Source: Candidatus Roseilinea sp.
GTDB lineage: Bacteria; Chloroflexota; Anaerolineae; J036; Brachytrichaceae
Assembly: GCA_025998955.1 (NCBI GenBank)
Contig: AP024676.1
Span: forward strand, 2,852,001-2,916,000
Reading direction: 5' to 3'
DNA: 64,000 nt
In this document: piece after piece, positions 24,678 to 35,239 of the stretch
Layout of the letters: every line of letters starts with the position of its first letter
How positions within the stretch are numbered: position 1 is the first letter of the stretch
Notes under the pieces: model-generated
What the model saw: only the letters and a program-made list of their open reading frames with translations
What the model was told of the DNA's origin: nothing
Databases searched by the model: none
Made by a program: the position numbers and the translations under genes

Positions 24678-26363
24678 ATGGCCATCGTTGGACAGAAACT
24701 GGTCAAGCAGATTCAGACCACCGGCCTAAAGGCGACGGTGGCGCAGCGCCTCGACGACGCGTTCACCCGTTTCACGGCCGGCCTGTCGTGGAACGATGTG
24801 CGCGGCGTGTTGCGCGGCGACCCGCCCGCTAAGCCGAACCCGCGCGTGAAGCCGCATACCGAAGGGTTCTGGTTCCACATTCGCCCAACGTTCTACCACG
24901 AAGCCGTCACCACGCTCTATCCCACCTTCCGCCTGGGCCTGCTTTCGGCGGTGTTCTTCACGTTCGAGATCATCACCGGCATCTTCCTGATGATCTTCTA
25001 CACGCCGTCGCCGACCTACGCCTACGGCAACATGATTGACATCATGACCAACGTGCCGTTCGGCAAGTTCATGCGCGACCTGCACCGCCTGGGGGCGGAG
25101 GCGATGGTAATCGTCGTGACGTTACACATGGTGCGCACCTTCGTCACCGGCTCATACAAGAAGCCGCGCCAGTTCACCTGGTTCACCGGCGTGGTGCTGC
25201 TCGGCGTCACGTTGTTCCTGTCGTTCAGCGGCTACCTGCTGCCGTGGGACCAACTGGCGTTCTGGGCGGTGACGATCGGCACCTCGATGGCCGACGCCGT
25301 TCCGGGCATCGGTCCCGAACTCAACTTGTTGCTCCGCGGCGCGCCCGACATCGGCGCCGGCGGCTTGCTGCGCTTCTACCTCTTCCACGTTGTGCTGTTC
25401 CCGTTGATCGGCGTGATCTTCGTCGCGGTGCACTACTACAAGGTGGTGCGCTTCGGCATCAGCCTGCCGCCGGAGATGGAAGCCATCGGCGAGGACACCG
25501 CCCGCAAAGTGCCACCGGAGAAGCGCGTGAACTTCCTGCCCGATATCCTCACCAACGAGCTGATGTATGCCGGCGTAGCGTTCGCCATCCTGGCCATCTC
25601 TTGCGCGACATGGTATTCGGCCCCGCTGGAGCATCACGCCGATCCGCTGGTGACGCCGAACCACACCGTCGCACCATGGTATTTCTACTGGCTGCAGGGC
25701 TTGCTCAAGATCCCGCACATGATCCCGATCCTGCCCACCGGCATCGCCGTTGAAATAGATCGCTTCTTCGCCAACGTCTTCGGCCTGACGCCGAAGGTGT
25801 TCTGGGGCGTGATCGTTGGTCCGCTGCTGTTCGCGATACTGTTCGTCGTGCCCTACATTGACCCGAACCCCAGCCGCCGCTACGGCGATCGCAAGGTCAT
25901 GTTGACCTTTGGCGCCATCTTCGCCGCGGCGATCATCTACTTGTCGTTTGCCGGCATCCCCACCGGCGTGCCGATCACCGGCTTTGGCTATGTCGGCGGC
26001 GACCCGGCGTCCGAAGTGGGCCAGGCCTTCATCCCTGACGAAGGCATCGGCCCGGTGCGCCGGCTGCCGTACGAAGAGTATGTGGTTGGCAAGTTCCCGG
26101 TCAATGCGCAACCCAACACCGGCTCGGCAGGGATGGATCGGTTGATCCGCGACATCCACAATGACATGGAGGCGCGCAAGGCGCGACCCGACCCGCTGGG
26201 CAAGACGCTTTCTGCCGATGCGACCGGCGCGCTGGAGGTGAAACAGATCCAGGATAACCTCAGGCAGATCATCATCACCGTTGACTACACCGACGTGAAC
26301 GGCGCGCCTACGCAGTTCAAGAAGTACACCTTCTTGCATGCCCAATCGGGTTACGCTGACTAA
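24678..26363 (+). CDS. Cytochrome b of a bc-type complex
   Basis: 561 aa, full-length fused b6/subunit-IV-type protein of the quinol:cytochrome c oxidoreductase. Haem ligand pairs H136/H150 and H237/H252; the 14/15 spacing is of the b6 type. The Qo motif reads APWY (in HTVAPWYFYWLQG) instead of PEWY, a variant known from other bacterial bc complexes. The ~120 residues after the last membrane segment are a hydrophilic tail. GAGGAGG precedes the ATG. Acts with the Rieske protein upstream and the dihaem cytochrome downstream. Confidence 0.93.
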   Translation: MAIVGQKLVKQIQTTGLKATVAQRLDDAFTRFTAGLSWNDVRGVLRGDPPAKPNPRVKPHTEGFWFHIRPTFYHEAVTTLYPTFRLGLLSAVFFTFEIITGIFLMIFYTPSPTYAYGNMIDIMTNVPFGKFMRDLHRLGAEAMVIVVTLHMVRTFVTGSYKKPRQFTWFTGVVLLGVTLFLSFSGYLLPWDQLAFWAVTIGTSMADAVPGIGPELNLLLRGAPDIGAGGLLRFYLFHVVLFPLIGVIFVAVHYYKVVRFGISLPPEMEAIGEDTARKVPPEKRVNFLPDILTNELMYAGVAFAILAISCATWYSAPLEHHADPLVTPNHTVAPWYFYWLQGLLKIPHMIPILPTGIAVEIDRFFANVFGLTPKVFWGVIVGPLLFAILFVVPYIDPNPSRRYGDRKVMLTFGAIFAAAIIYLSFAGIPTGVPITGFGYVGGDPASEVGQAFIPDEGIGPVRRLPYEEYVVGKFPVNAQPNTGSAGMDRLIRDIHNDMEARKARPDPLGKTLSADATGALEVKQIQDNLRQIIITVDYTDVNGAPTQFKKYTFLHAQSGYAD

Positions 26364-26374
26364 GGACGGCTTTG

Positions 26375-27334
26375 ATGAGCATCTTCAAGAAGATCGTTAC
26401 TTATCGTCCCAGCTTCACCGTACGCATCCTGACCGGCCTGATCAGCATGCTCATCCTGCTCAGCGTGTGCACGTTCATCGGCCTGGCCGACCGGACGCGC
26501 CTGAACGTGCGCGCGGCTGAGTTCGACGCTCGCTCGATCGAGGCAGGCGCCAAGGTGTATTTCGAGCAGTGCGCCCGCTGCCATGGCGTGAACGGCGAAG
26601 GGGTCGAAGGCCTCGGGCCGGCGCTGGCCAGCGAGCAGTTCGTCGGTCGGATCGAACTCGTCCGCGACGACTTGCAGTTGCAGACGATCAAAGTAGTCGT
26701 GCCGAGCGAGCGCCTCAAGCAGATCGAGTGGACGGGCACACTGGAGGACTACATCCGCAGCGTGACTGCATCCGGCATCCCGATCAAGACCAGCAACGTC
26801 TGGGACGTCACGCACCCGACGTTCAGCGAGCGCTTCGGCGGGCCGCTGCGCGACGATCAGATTCGCGACGTCACTAACTTCATCATCAACTATGGCCTGA
26901 ACCCGTTGCCCAACGATCAGGCGCTGCTGCCGCCGGCGCCCGGCGAGGGCATGGCGCCGCGGCCGACGCCGGTGCCGCTCACCCCCGAACAGGAAGCCGG
27001 CAAGCAGGTGTACCTGGCGAAAGGCTGCGCCGCCTGTCACGCCATTCGCGGCGTGGGCGCGCAAGGTGCCATCGGCCCGAACCTCAACCGCATCGGCGCA
27101 GTTGCCGAAGAGCGCATCGCCAGCGAGAGTTACAGGACGAACCTGAAGGACCAGCCCCCCGCCACTACCGGCGCGGAATACATCCGGCAGTCCATCCTGC
27201 ATCCGAACGCTTACATCGTGGCGCAGTGTCCGCAGGGTCCTTGCCAAGCCGGCCTGATGCCGCAGAACTACGAGCAACAGATGACGCCGGAGGAGCTGAA
27301 CAACCTGGTGGACTATCTGAACTCCCTCAGGTAG
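26375..27334 (+). CDS. Membrane-anchored dihaem cytochrome c
   Basis: 319 aa with one N-terminal membrane anchor (residues 17-37) and two c-type haem sites, CARCH (66-70) and CAACH (218-222), each in its own cytochrome c domain. Candidate axial Met residues follow (for example in CQAGLMPQNY near the end). The linker (185-203) is Pro-rich. It begins 11 bases after cytochrome b and ends in a strong terminator, so the operon is Rieske-cyt b-cyt c. It would pass electrons from the bc core to a terminal oxidase or another carrier. Confidence 0.93.
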   Translation: MSIFKKIVTYRPSFTVRILTGLISMLILLSVCTFIGLADRTRLNVRAAEFDARSIEAGAKVYFEQCARCHGVNGEGVEGLGPALASEQFVGRIELVRDDLQLQTIKVVVPSERLKQIEWTGTLEDYIRSVTASGIPIKTSNVWDVTHPTFSERFGGPLRDDQIRDVTNFIINYGLNPLPNDQALLPPAPGEGMAPRPTPVPLTPEQEAGKQVYLAKGCAACHAIRGVGAQGAIGPNLNRIGAVAEERIASESYRTNLKDQPPATTGAEYIRQSILHPNAYIVAQCPQGPCQAGLMPQNYEQQMTPEELNNLVDYLNSLR

Positions 27335-27355
27335 CCGGTCGCAAAGTTTTGAGTG

Positions 27356-27383
27356 AAGGGCGGGTGTTCGACCCGCCCTTTTC
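27356..27383 (+). terminator. Intrinsic terminator of the bc operon
   Basis: AAGGGCGGGT (27356-27365), loop GTTCG, ACCCGCCCTT (27371-27380) and following T residues: a perfect 10-base-pair stem. Confidence 0.9.
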
Positions 27384-27409
27384 ATTTCCCGGCGGATAAT
27401 GCGCTGACC

Positions 27410-28705
27410 ATGTCCTCTCCCCACTCCATGTCCTTCTTGCGCGTCACGATCGGGCTGATGCTGGCGCAGAGCCTGGCCCAAGCTGCCCACTCGACCGCCG
27501 TCACGGTGAACACGCTGGCCGCCGTGCAACTGAGCGGGCAGAAGGCGTTGGCCGGCCTAGCCGGCATGGCGGTGCTGGGCGGCTCGGCCTTGGCCGCTTA
27601 CCCGGCCGGCCATTTGATGGCGCGTCTGGGGCGACGCTACGGCCTGGTGCTCGGCGCGATCACGGCCTCGCTGGGCGCGGGATTGGCCGGCTTCGGCATC
27701 GTGCGCGCCAGCTTCTTCGCCTTCTTGTGGGGGCTGTTCGTGGTAGGGATGGGTCGCGCCGCGCTCGAACAGAGCCGCTTCGCTGCCGCGGAGGTGACGC
27801 CTCAGGCACGCCGCGCCCGCGTGATGAGCCTGGTGATCTGGGGTGCGACGGTCGGCGCAGTGTCGGGACCGCTGCTGGCCGCGCCGGCAGGCAACTGGGC
27901 GCTGTCTCTGGGCATGCGCACCTACGCCGGCCCGCTGCTGCTCACCTCCGCCGGCTACGCCGTGGTCGCCCTCGTGCTGTTCGTCATGCTCGCGGTGGAC
28001 TGGCAGCGCTTGGTCGAGCGCGCATCGTCCACCCCCCCGACAACACGAGCAACTCCACCGACACCGATGACCCCAATGACGCCAACGACACCGGTGACAC
28101 CGGCATCCCACCGGCGTTCGTTTCGCGAGGCACTACGCCAGCCAGCGGTGTTTGCCGCGCTGATGGCGATGGCGTGCGGCCAAGCCGCCATGGTGCTGTT
28201 GATGGCCAGCGTGAGCGTGCACATGAGCGACCATGGCCATGACCTCGGCGACATCTCGGCCGTCATCAGCATCCACGTGCTGGGCATGTTTGCTTTCTCG
28301 CCGCTGGTGGGCCAGTTGGCCGACCGATTGGGCCGGCGCGCGGTGATCGTCGCGGGGGCGCTGGTGCTGATGGCCGGCTGCGTGATCGCGCCGTTGTCGT
28401 TGGACACGCCGTGGATCGCGCTCGGCCAGTTCTTCGTCGGCCTGGGCTGGAGTGGGTGCTACGTTGCCGGCTCGGCGTTGCTGACCGATGCGTTGGGGCA
28501 GGCGGAGCGGGCGCGCCTGCAGGGCGCCAACGATGCTGTGGTGAACATCGCCTCGGCGATGGGCAGCTTGGGCAGCGGGCTGTTGCTGGCGGCCGTTGGA
28601 TTCACGTTCTTGTCGGCCGTCGGCTTCGCAGTGGCGCTGCTGCCGTTGTTGGTCGCGGCGTTCGCTTCGCCGCCGGCGGCCCGAACGCTGGCGCGGGCAG
28701 AGTAG
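27410..28705 (+). CDS. MFS transporter
   Basis: 431 aa with about 12 membrane segments and the MFS loop motif GHLMARLGRRYGLVLG between helices 2 and 3; the equivalent in the second half is GQLADRLGRRAVIVAG. The central cytoplasmic loop carries a Thr/Pro-rich tract (residues ~205-235) with a coding run of ACNCCN repeats. Similar to drug/sugar exporters; substrate unknown. The start follows a GATAAT box by nine bases, just after the bc terminator. Confidence 0.88.
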   Translation: MSSPHSMSFLRVTIGLMLAQSLAQAAHSTAVTVNTLAAVQLSGQKALAGLAGMAVLGGSALAAYPAGHLMARLGRRYGLVLGAITASLGAGLAGFGIVRASFFAFLWGLFVVGMGRAALEQSRFAAAEVTPQARRARVMSLVIWGATVGAVSGPLLAAPAGNWALSLGMRTYAGPLLLTSAGYAVVALVLFVMLAVDWQRLVERASSTPPTTRATPPTPMTPMTPTTPVTPASHRRSFREALRQPAVFAALMAMACGQAAMVLLMASVSVHMSDHGHDLGDISAVISIHVLGMFAFSPLVGQLADRLGRRAVIVAGALVLMAGCVIAPLSLDTPWIALGQFFVGLGWSGCYVAGSALLTDALGQAERARLQGANDAVVNIASAMGSLGSGLLLAAVGFTFLSAVGFAVALLPLLVAAFASPPAARTLARAE

Positions 28706-28742
28706 CCCGCAGGCGACTCACAGTTCCATACAATTCGGTGCC

Positions 28743-30137
28743 ATGCACGACGTTCACGACCTCCGCTCCTACCTCGATCTGCTCGAACGACACGGCCAGT
28801 TGATGCGCATCAAGAAGCCGGTCAACATCATCCATGAAGTCGCCGACATCGGCGCCACCTGCGAGCGCACCGGCGGGCCGGCGCCGCTGTTCGAGTGCAT
28901 CTATAGCGATGACGGCGCGGAGGGCAAAGAGAGACGCCCATACGAGGGTTGGCGCTTGTTCAGCAGCGCGGTGGCCAACCAGGAGCGCGTGGCGCTGGCG
29001 CTGGGCTGCGAGAAGAGCGAGGTAACCGCGACCATGGCACGCGCGCTCGAACCCGCCCATGCCATCCCGCCCGTCAGCGTCAGCGATGCGCCATGGAAGA
29101 AGAACCTCATTACCGACGCTGACGCCATTGATGTCAATCGGCTGCCCATCCCCAAGCATGCCGTGGGTGATGGCGGACGCTTCATCACCGGCGGCGTGGT
29201 CGTGAGCAAGCACCCCGAAACCGGCGTGGGCAATCTGGGTTACAACCGCATGGAGATCCTCGGCCCGCACACGTTCGGCATGAACATCAACCAGTGGCGC
29301 GATGTGCAGCGCGCCCATGCCGCTGCCGAGGCGAAGGGCAGGCCGCTCGGTATCGCCGTCGCCATCGGCCTGGATCCGGCGATCATGATCGCCGCCGGCT
29401 GCAAGTACGAAGGCGACGAGAACAACATCGCCGGCGCGATCCGCGGGCGGCCGGTCGAGGTGACGCGCGGCATCACGGTGGACGTGGACACGATCCCGGC
29501 ACACGCCGAGCTGGTGATCGAGGGACACGTGCTGCCCAGCGTGCGCCGCAGCGAAGGCCCGCTGGCCGAATTTCACGGCTACTACGGCGAGCCGTGGGAG
29601 TCGCCGGTGTTCGAAGTAACGGCGATGGGCTACCGTGATCAGCCGATCTTCCAGACCATCGTGCCCGGCTGGAATGAGCACATCTACATCGGCAACGTAT
29701 TGCCGCGCGAGCCACTGCTGATGCGCTTCGTCCGCCACGCCAGCAAGAACGTTCGCGCCGTGCACATCCCGCCCTACACCAACGGCTTCCTGGTGGTGGT
29801 GCAGCTCGACAAAAAGACCAACCCGGGCGAGCCGCGCAACGTGGCGCTGGCCGCCTTCGCCGCACACCCCAACTTCCGCGTGTGCGTGGTAGTCGAGAGT
29901 GACGTGAATATCTACGACCCCAGCGACCTAATGTGGGCGTTGACCACGCGGGTAGACTGGGGGCAGGACGTGTTCACCGTGCCGCGCGCGCAGGGGCACG
30001 AGATGGATCCGGCCAACGACGCCAAAGGCATCGGCACCAAGATCGGCATTGACGCGACCTTCGACAAGGGCCGCCGGCCCTACGGCCAGCGCGTGAGCTA
30101 CCCGATGGTGGAGCTGGTGAAGTATCTGGCGGGGTAG
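28743..30137 (+). CDS. UbiD-family decarboxylase
   Basis: 464 aa prenyl-FMN-dependent (de)carboxylase of aromatic or unsaturated acids. Family blocks: residues 1-40 (RSYLDLLERHGQLMRI), the central NLGYNRMEILGPHTFGMNIN and FHGYYGEPWESPVFEVT with acidic active-site residues, and the C-terminal AKGIGTKIGIDAT. A UbiX-type flavin prenyltransferase, needed for the cofactor, is not in the window. A TACAAT box ends eight bases before the ATG, implying a leaderless message. The substrate is unknown; the Rieske oxygenase at 7.7 kb is too far to link. Confidence 0.9.
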   Translation: MHDVHDLRSYLDLLERHGQLMRIKKPVNIIHEVADIGATCERTGGPAPLFECIYSDDGAEGKERRPYEGWRLFSSAVANQERVALALGCEKSEVTATMARALEPAHAIPPVSVSDAPWKKNLITDADAIDVNRLPIPKHAVGDGGRFITGGVVVSKHPETGVGNLGYNRMEILGPHTFGMNINQWRDVQRAHAAAEAKGRPLGIAVAIGLDPAIMIAAGCKYEGDENNIAGAIRGRPVEVTRGITVDVDTIPAHAELVIEGHVLPSVRRSEGPLAEFHGYYGEPWESPVFEVTAMGYRDQPIFQTIVPGWNEHIYIGNVLPREPLLMRFVRHASKNVRAVHIPPYTNGFLVVVQLDKKTNPGEPRNVALAAFAAHPNFRVCVVVESDVNIYDPSDLMWALTTRVDWGQDVFTVPRAQGHEMDPANDAKGIGTKIGIDATFDKGRRPYGQRVSYPMVELVKYLAG

Positions 30138-30199
30138 GAGTGGCGGCTGAAGGAAGTCGGCATGGTTGGGCCGCCGGCGAACGCAAGCGGCACCTGATT

Positions 30200-32737
30200 T
30201 CAACGGCTGATCGCCGGCAAATACACCTTGCCGTCGCCGAAGGCGGTGTAGCGATAGCCGGCGGTGATATAGGCATCCGTCCTTTCGGCCAGTACCAGCG
30301 GCGCGGCGGACTGATCGGTCAGCACCAGGTTGGTCAGCCGGTAAGGCCCGCCGCGGCGCGAGGCGTAGATGTCCTCGGCGGCGAAGCGCAGTGTGAGCGT
30401 AGCAGCACCGGGAATCACGTCGTATGTCGCGTTGGCGCGTGCCACGAAGCCGCCGGTGGCGTCAACCAAGTCGGCGGCGAGTCCTACTTTGCCGTCGGCG
30501 TTGACGAGCACGCCGATACCGATGTCGAGGGACTGGTAGAAGCTTGAACCCGGGCTGCGCGGCTGGGGCGTCTCGGTGAAGGCGCCGTTCAATGCTGCCG
30601 TGGCCGGCGCGATTTGGAATGCGAGCGAGGCGCCGCGTTCGAACGGAGCGCCAGAGGTCGCGATGCCTTTCGCCAGCATCTTCACTTCCACGTATCCGGG
30701 CGCGTTCGGCACGACGTATTCGCCGCGAAACATGCCGGGGGATGTCTGGACAAAGTAAACGCATCGGTGACGCTATCTGCGCGCGATAGCGACGCGGTCA
30801 CAGTCGCGCTTGCGACTGAGCCGCTCAGCGTCGCGGTCAAGATTACCGTGCTGCCTGGCACATACCACAATCTGTCGGCGGCGCCTTGCAATTGCTGGTT
30901 ACCTCCAAACGCTGCGAACGTGATCACCTCGGCGCCATCCGGCGGCGCATCGCTCATCCTGGTAACCATCTTCCAGGTTCCGGCCTGCGCCGTCGCGATT
31001 TCGTAAAGGGCGATTCCATCCTCCACCTTGAACGTGACGAGGCTCGGAGTGGCCGCGGCGAACGCCGGGTCAATCACCGAGCCATCAGGCGCGACCAGAG
31101 TGAAGCTGAGTGTGCCCGTCTGCGCTTGCGCCGCGAACAGCGCGGGGCCGCCCTCGATGGACACCTCGCGCGTCAGGCTTTCGTTCGATCTTAAGACGTT
31201 CGTCGCCAGCGGCACGCGGCTGATGAACCTTTCCGTCCCGTCCTGAACGGCGGATACCGCACGAGCTACCCATGGCTCACCGAGCGAGCCGGCGACCAGC
31301 ACTTTGCTCAGGCAATCGGTGAAGGTGCGGCTCGGTTCAGCCGGTTCGGCGCCGCGCTTGAAGTAGCTGTTCGGGCCGAACGACCCGTGATTCTCATCCG
31401 TGGGAAGCGGGAGCGCGTCGTCATCGAGTCCGTTGCCGCTGAGGGTTGGCACGATCCCATCGTCCGGTCCCTCGATCAGCAGCGACATCACTTTGCCGAA
31501 GTTGTTGAGATCGTCGAAGGGCGCGTTGCCGCTGATCGTGTAATAGCGCACGCCGGCGCGGCGTTTGTGGAGCAGGTTGAAGATCCGCATACCGGTCTCG
31601 GAGAACTCACAGACGACCGGCTGGGAGACTAGGCAATACACGCCCAGCGCGACGTAGCCCGCAGCTTGCGCTTTGGCGCCGATCAGTTCCAGATAGTCAA
31701 TCAGGGATTCGATCGGTATGCCGTCGTGCGGGCTGCCGAGGGTGAAGATGGCTTCGACATCGCCGGCATAGCGTGAACCTTCCACGTAAGCGCGGCTGAC
31801 CAATCCTCCCATGCTGTGGCCGATCAGGATCACTTTGCCGGGGCGAACGCCGGTGCGTTGCTGCTCGGCGTTCTTCACACGCTCGATCGAGTTCTTCAAA
31901 TGGCTGGCGTTTTCGGCCAGCGGCGACGTCCAGCACGGGTTGGTAATCAGGTGAGCGTAATAGATCGGGTAGTGCGGCCTCAGGTCATTGTCCAGCCGGT
32001 TGAAGTAAGCGTCTACTGTTTCGTCGTCCACGAAGCGGTTCTTGTAATCCGGCGTGCAATTCTGCACGCCGGGCGGGTTGGTGGGCGCGCCGCGCCAACC
32101 GAGCACGAAGAGGATCGGCGTGGTCTTGGCCGGGTTGACCGGCGGCTTGCCGGAGCCATACAGCGTCACATCGAGATACGCGAAGCAACACGTTGCTGCG
32201 TTCCAGCGATCTACGGCGATTACGTTGCTGCCCGGCTGCAGCATTGCCGATGGGATCATCTGCGTGGGCACAGGCGTGAAGTTGAAGCACCCCGGCGCCG
32301 GGTTCACACACCCCGACTGTCGCCAGCCCTTGCCCCACTCTCCCAGCGGCTGGCCGTTGATGAAGATGGCGAGGCCATCGTCCGAGACGAAGTACACGCT
32401 CACAACCGACGTGCCATCCCAGTTGAAGCGCGCGATAGTAGCAGTCGTTGGCCGATACGTCTGTATAGCCATCCGGCAATGACAGGGCGCTCCAACGGCT
32501 ATCGTCGAACTGCGGATGGTGCCACGCGCGGCCGGCTGCGTCGGTGGGGCCGGATCGGTCCCCTGTCCAAACGTTGGAGCGCTTCCACGTCAGCGTCTGC
32601 ACGACGAAGCCTTGCGCCGCTTCATCTGATTGAGTTGGCGATTGAGCCAGGCCAACGTTGGAGAAAGAGATCGTTAGCGCCACGGCGAGGCACAATCGGC
32701 GCAGGCTTCGGTTCGACAAGGCTCTCCTTGCCCACAA
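30200..32737 (-). pseudogene. Secreted lipase-like alpha/beta hydrolase, broken by two frameshifts
   Basis: One protein is spread over three frames. 32737 to about 32455 encodes a signal peptide (ALTISFSNVGLAQ) and a jelly-roll-like start. Around 32455 the frame changes and continues (FNWDGTSVVSVYFVSDDGLA) into a hydrolase with nucleophile motif GHSMGG and EAIFTLGSPHDG, like PGAP1/LipA-type acyl hydrolases. Around 30750 it changes again, and the last part (YVVPNAPGYVEVKML) runs to a C-terminal KVYLPAISR. Without the shifts the product would be about 840 aa. Either the gene is decaying or the assembly has small errors here; the neighbouring genes carry similar lesions. Confidence 0.8.
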
Positions 32738-32816
32738 CCGTTCCGGACGCTCGATAGAGTCCGGAACGGTTTCCGTGCTGATACGACTCCCGATCCATCA
32801 AGCGGGAAGATTAGGT

Positions 32817-33325
32817 CTACTGGTTCAACACGCGCCAATACTCGCGCACGTCCCAGCCGGCATGTTCCGACAAACTTAGCCCGCTTTTCAGCGCTTGCAA
32901 ATCGGCCTGCATCAGCGCGTCGCCCCGGCTGATGAAGCCGTCCACCACAGTCTCGATGGCGGCGATGTGGGCAGCGGTCATCTTCGCTTCACCCGCCGCG
33001 ACCGACTCGGGATCAGCGACGGCTCGGATAACTTGTAGACGCCGGCCAAACCGGCTTTGACAGCAGCTTCGTCCGCAGGTGAAACGTCGAACACGCGCAT
33101 CATCGCTTTGACGCCCCACTTGACGTTGAGCGCGTCGAGCGACGCGAGGCCGGTGTCGCGTGGGTCGGGCGCTTGCGGGTTCTTCAACGCCGCGACCGCC
33201 TCCGGCTTGATCCCGATCAGGATGGCGTTCTCAGCCTGGTTGGGACTCTGGCAGCCGGCGAGCAGCGCCAACAGCGCCAACAGACAGAGCAGATGAAGGA
33301 ACGAGCGCAGCTTCAGCATGCTCAT
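32817..33325 (-). pseudogene. Small lipoprotein gene with a frameshift
   Basis: The start ATG (33325) overlaps the stop of the preceding gene (ATGA). A lipoprotein signal (LLALLAGC) is followed by residues rich in Ala and Asp. Near 33027 the frame must change for the C-terminal half (VIRAVADPESVAAGEAKM to YWRVLNQ) to be read. The C-terminal HAGWDVREYW is shared with the subtilase of this region (FAGWDVRDVW). Intact length would be about 168 aa. Function unknown. Confidence 0.7.
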
Positions 33326-35157
33326 GCTTTCCGCTCCCGCACTGGCGTGCAGTTGCTCCAAACCACTATTCCATTCACCAGCACAGCCAGCGCGTTTTCA
33401 GCCAGCGACCACATCACGTCGGGCCGCAGCCAGATCGCTGCTCCCGTTGCGACGATGAGCAGCAGCGTCAGCGACCAGCCCAGGCGCGGGCGATGGCGCA
33501 ACAGCGCGCCCCATCCTCACATCACCCATGGCAGCGCGGCGACAGCGAGGCGTGGCGCGTATGTCGCGCGTGGGAAGAACTGGCCTGTCAGCCAGAACAG
33601 GCCGGCCGAGATCGCCATGACTGTGGCGAAGGCAACTGGCATTGGCCAGCGGCGGCGAGCCTGCGCGCGTAGCCAGAGCAGCGGAGGCAGCAGGCCGATG
33701 ACCAGCGGCGCGTAGGTGGGCGGGTCGGCGAAAAGGCGCCCCCAGTCGGCTTCCCACAGCGGGCGCGCGCGCTCTGCGATTGCCCACAGGACGATGCCCA
33801 GCGCGACAGCGCGGACGGCTGACCACGCTTGCGGCCAGCGCCGGCTACCTTTCCTCCATGGCCACATCGCCAGCGGCAGCGCAATCGCGATTAGCGCGAG
33901 ATCGAATCCGACGATGGTATCGCCCAGGATCAAACGGACTTGATCGATCCAGAGCAGGCGCGTGCGGTCGAGGACGAGCCACAAGATGCCGCCGGTGAGC
34001 AGGAGGTTGGGGATGACGAAGATGCGCGGCCAACGCTGGCTGATGCGGTTCCACGACCACATCGCAAACGGGCTGAGGCCGATGACGATGAACGGCGCGC
34101 CGGCAATCGGCAACCCCGTCGTCCAGGTGCGCCATGCCTCGATCCAGGCCGGCTGCAGATGGTAAGCCGTCAACGCCAGCAGGCCGCCGAACAAGAGCAG
34201 GTTGACGCCAAGAAATGGCAGCGGCCAGCGCTGTTGGCCGTTGAATCACAGCCACAAGAGGAGGGGCACAAGCACGATGACCCACCCAACGTGCGGTGCC
34301 AGTGGCAACGGCGCGAGGGCCGCGTTCCAGGCAGGTTGCCAACCTGTCCAGACGCGCATGAGCGCGAACCACGCAACGCCGCCGATCGCCAGGCAGATGA
34401 TCGGCGCGAAGACCATTGGCCAGCGCCGCGAACCGGCGGCCAGCAGCAAGAGCGCGAGCGGCAGCACGGCCAGGACGAGCGACAGGTTGCTCGCGATTGC
34501 GGGGAAGCCCGCCGTGAGGCTGGGCCAGATGGGCAGCCACAGCAGGCGCGCCCACTCCCCGATGAGCCACAACGCGCCGCCGATGACCAATGCGTTGACA
34601 GGCAGGAAGACCAGCGGCAAGCGCTGCGTCAGCCACAACCACGCCCACAGCACGGGCACGAGCGCAGCGCCGCCCACTTGCACGGACGGGCCGACCCCGG
34701 CCAGCGATAGGCCCAGCCCGACTGCGATCATGCCGAGGGTCAGGTGGATGACCCGCATGGCGCGCGGGTAGCGTTTGGCCAGATCGCGCCATGCGTCGGC
34801 CAACGTCGCCAGGCCTTTGAACAGGGCGGCCAGCACGACCCCGGCCAGCAGAACCACGCCCGCGATCAGGAACAGCGCGAGCAATGCTTCGGCTGCGTCG
34901 CCGCCGCCCGAACCGCCGGAGCTGGAACTCGAGGATGACGATGAGGGTTTATAGAGCGGACGGCCATCGTCGCTATACACCTGGCCGCCGAGGAAGGTGC
35001 TTTCAGGCACGGGGTTGCCGAACAGGTCGCGCTCGACATTGGGCTGGCCGAACCAGCCGACGTCCCGCTCTGGTCCGAACAGCCCGTGCTTCTGCTGCCA
35101 GCCGCCGAACAGGCCTTGTTCGTAGACGTTGCCGTCCTCATCGAGGAGGTGGGACAT
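33322..35157 (-). pseudogene. Multi-pass membrane protein with two in-frame TGA codons
   Basis: The frame is open from 35157 to a stop at 33322 except for TGA at 34248-34246 and at 33519-33517. The first ~85 residues have repeated LFG/WFG motifs and a nine-Ser stretch. The rest is a run of membrane segments with a recurring unit ending in RWP. In the internal repeats the first TGA aligns with a Trp (pattern W-x-W...RWP). TGA is the normal stop of many genes in this window, so recoding is unlikely and nonsense mutations (TGG to TGA) or sequence errors are favoured. About 611 codons. Function unknown. Confidence 0.7.
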
Positions 35158-35239
35158 GGGATTGTCTTCGACGCTTTAATCTCTGGTGCACGAAAAGGGC
35201 GTAGGCCGGTTGCTCCGGTGGGCGTTGGGGAGGCGGTGA

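Noticed and set aside
30200-32737. Programmed frameshifting in the lipase-like gene
   Set aside because: Two shifts without slippery heptamers, among other damaged genes, fit mutation or assembly error better.
33322-35157. Selenocysteine or alternative code at the two TGA codons
   Set aside because: No selenocysteine machinery or SECIS-like hairpin was seen, and TGA is the ordinary stop of many genes here.
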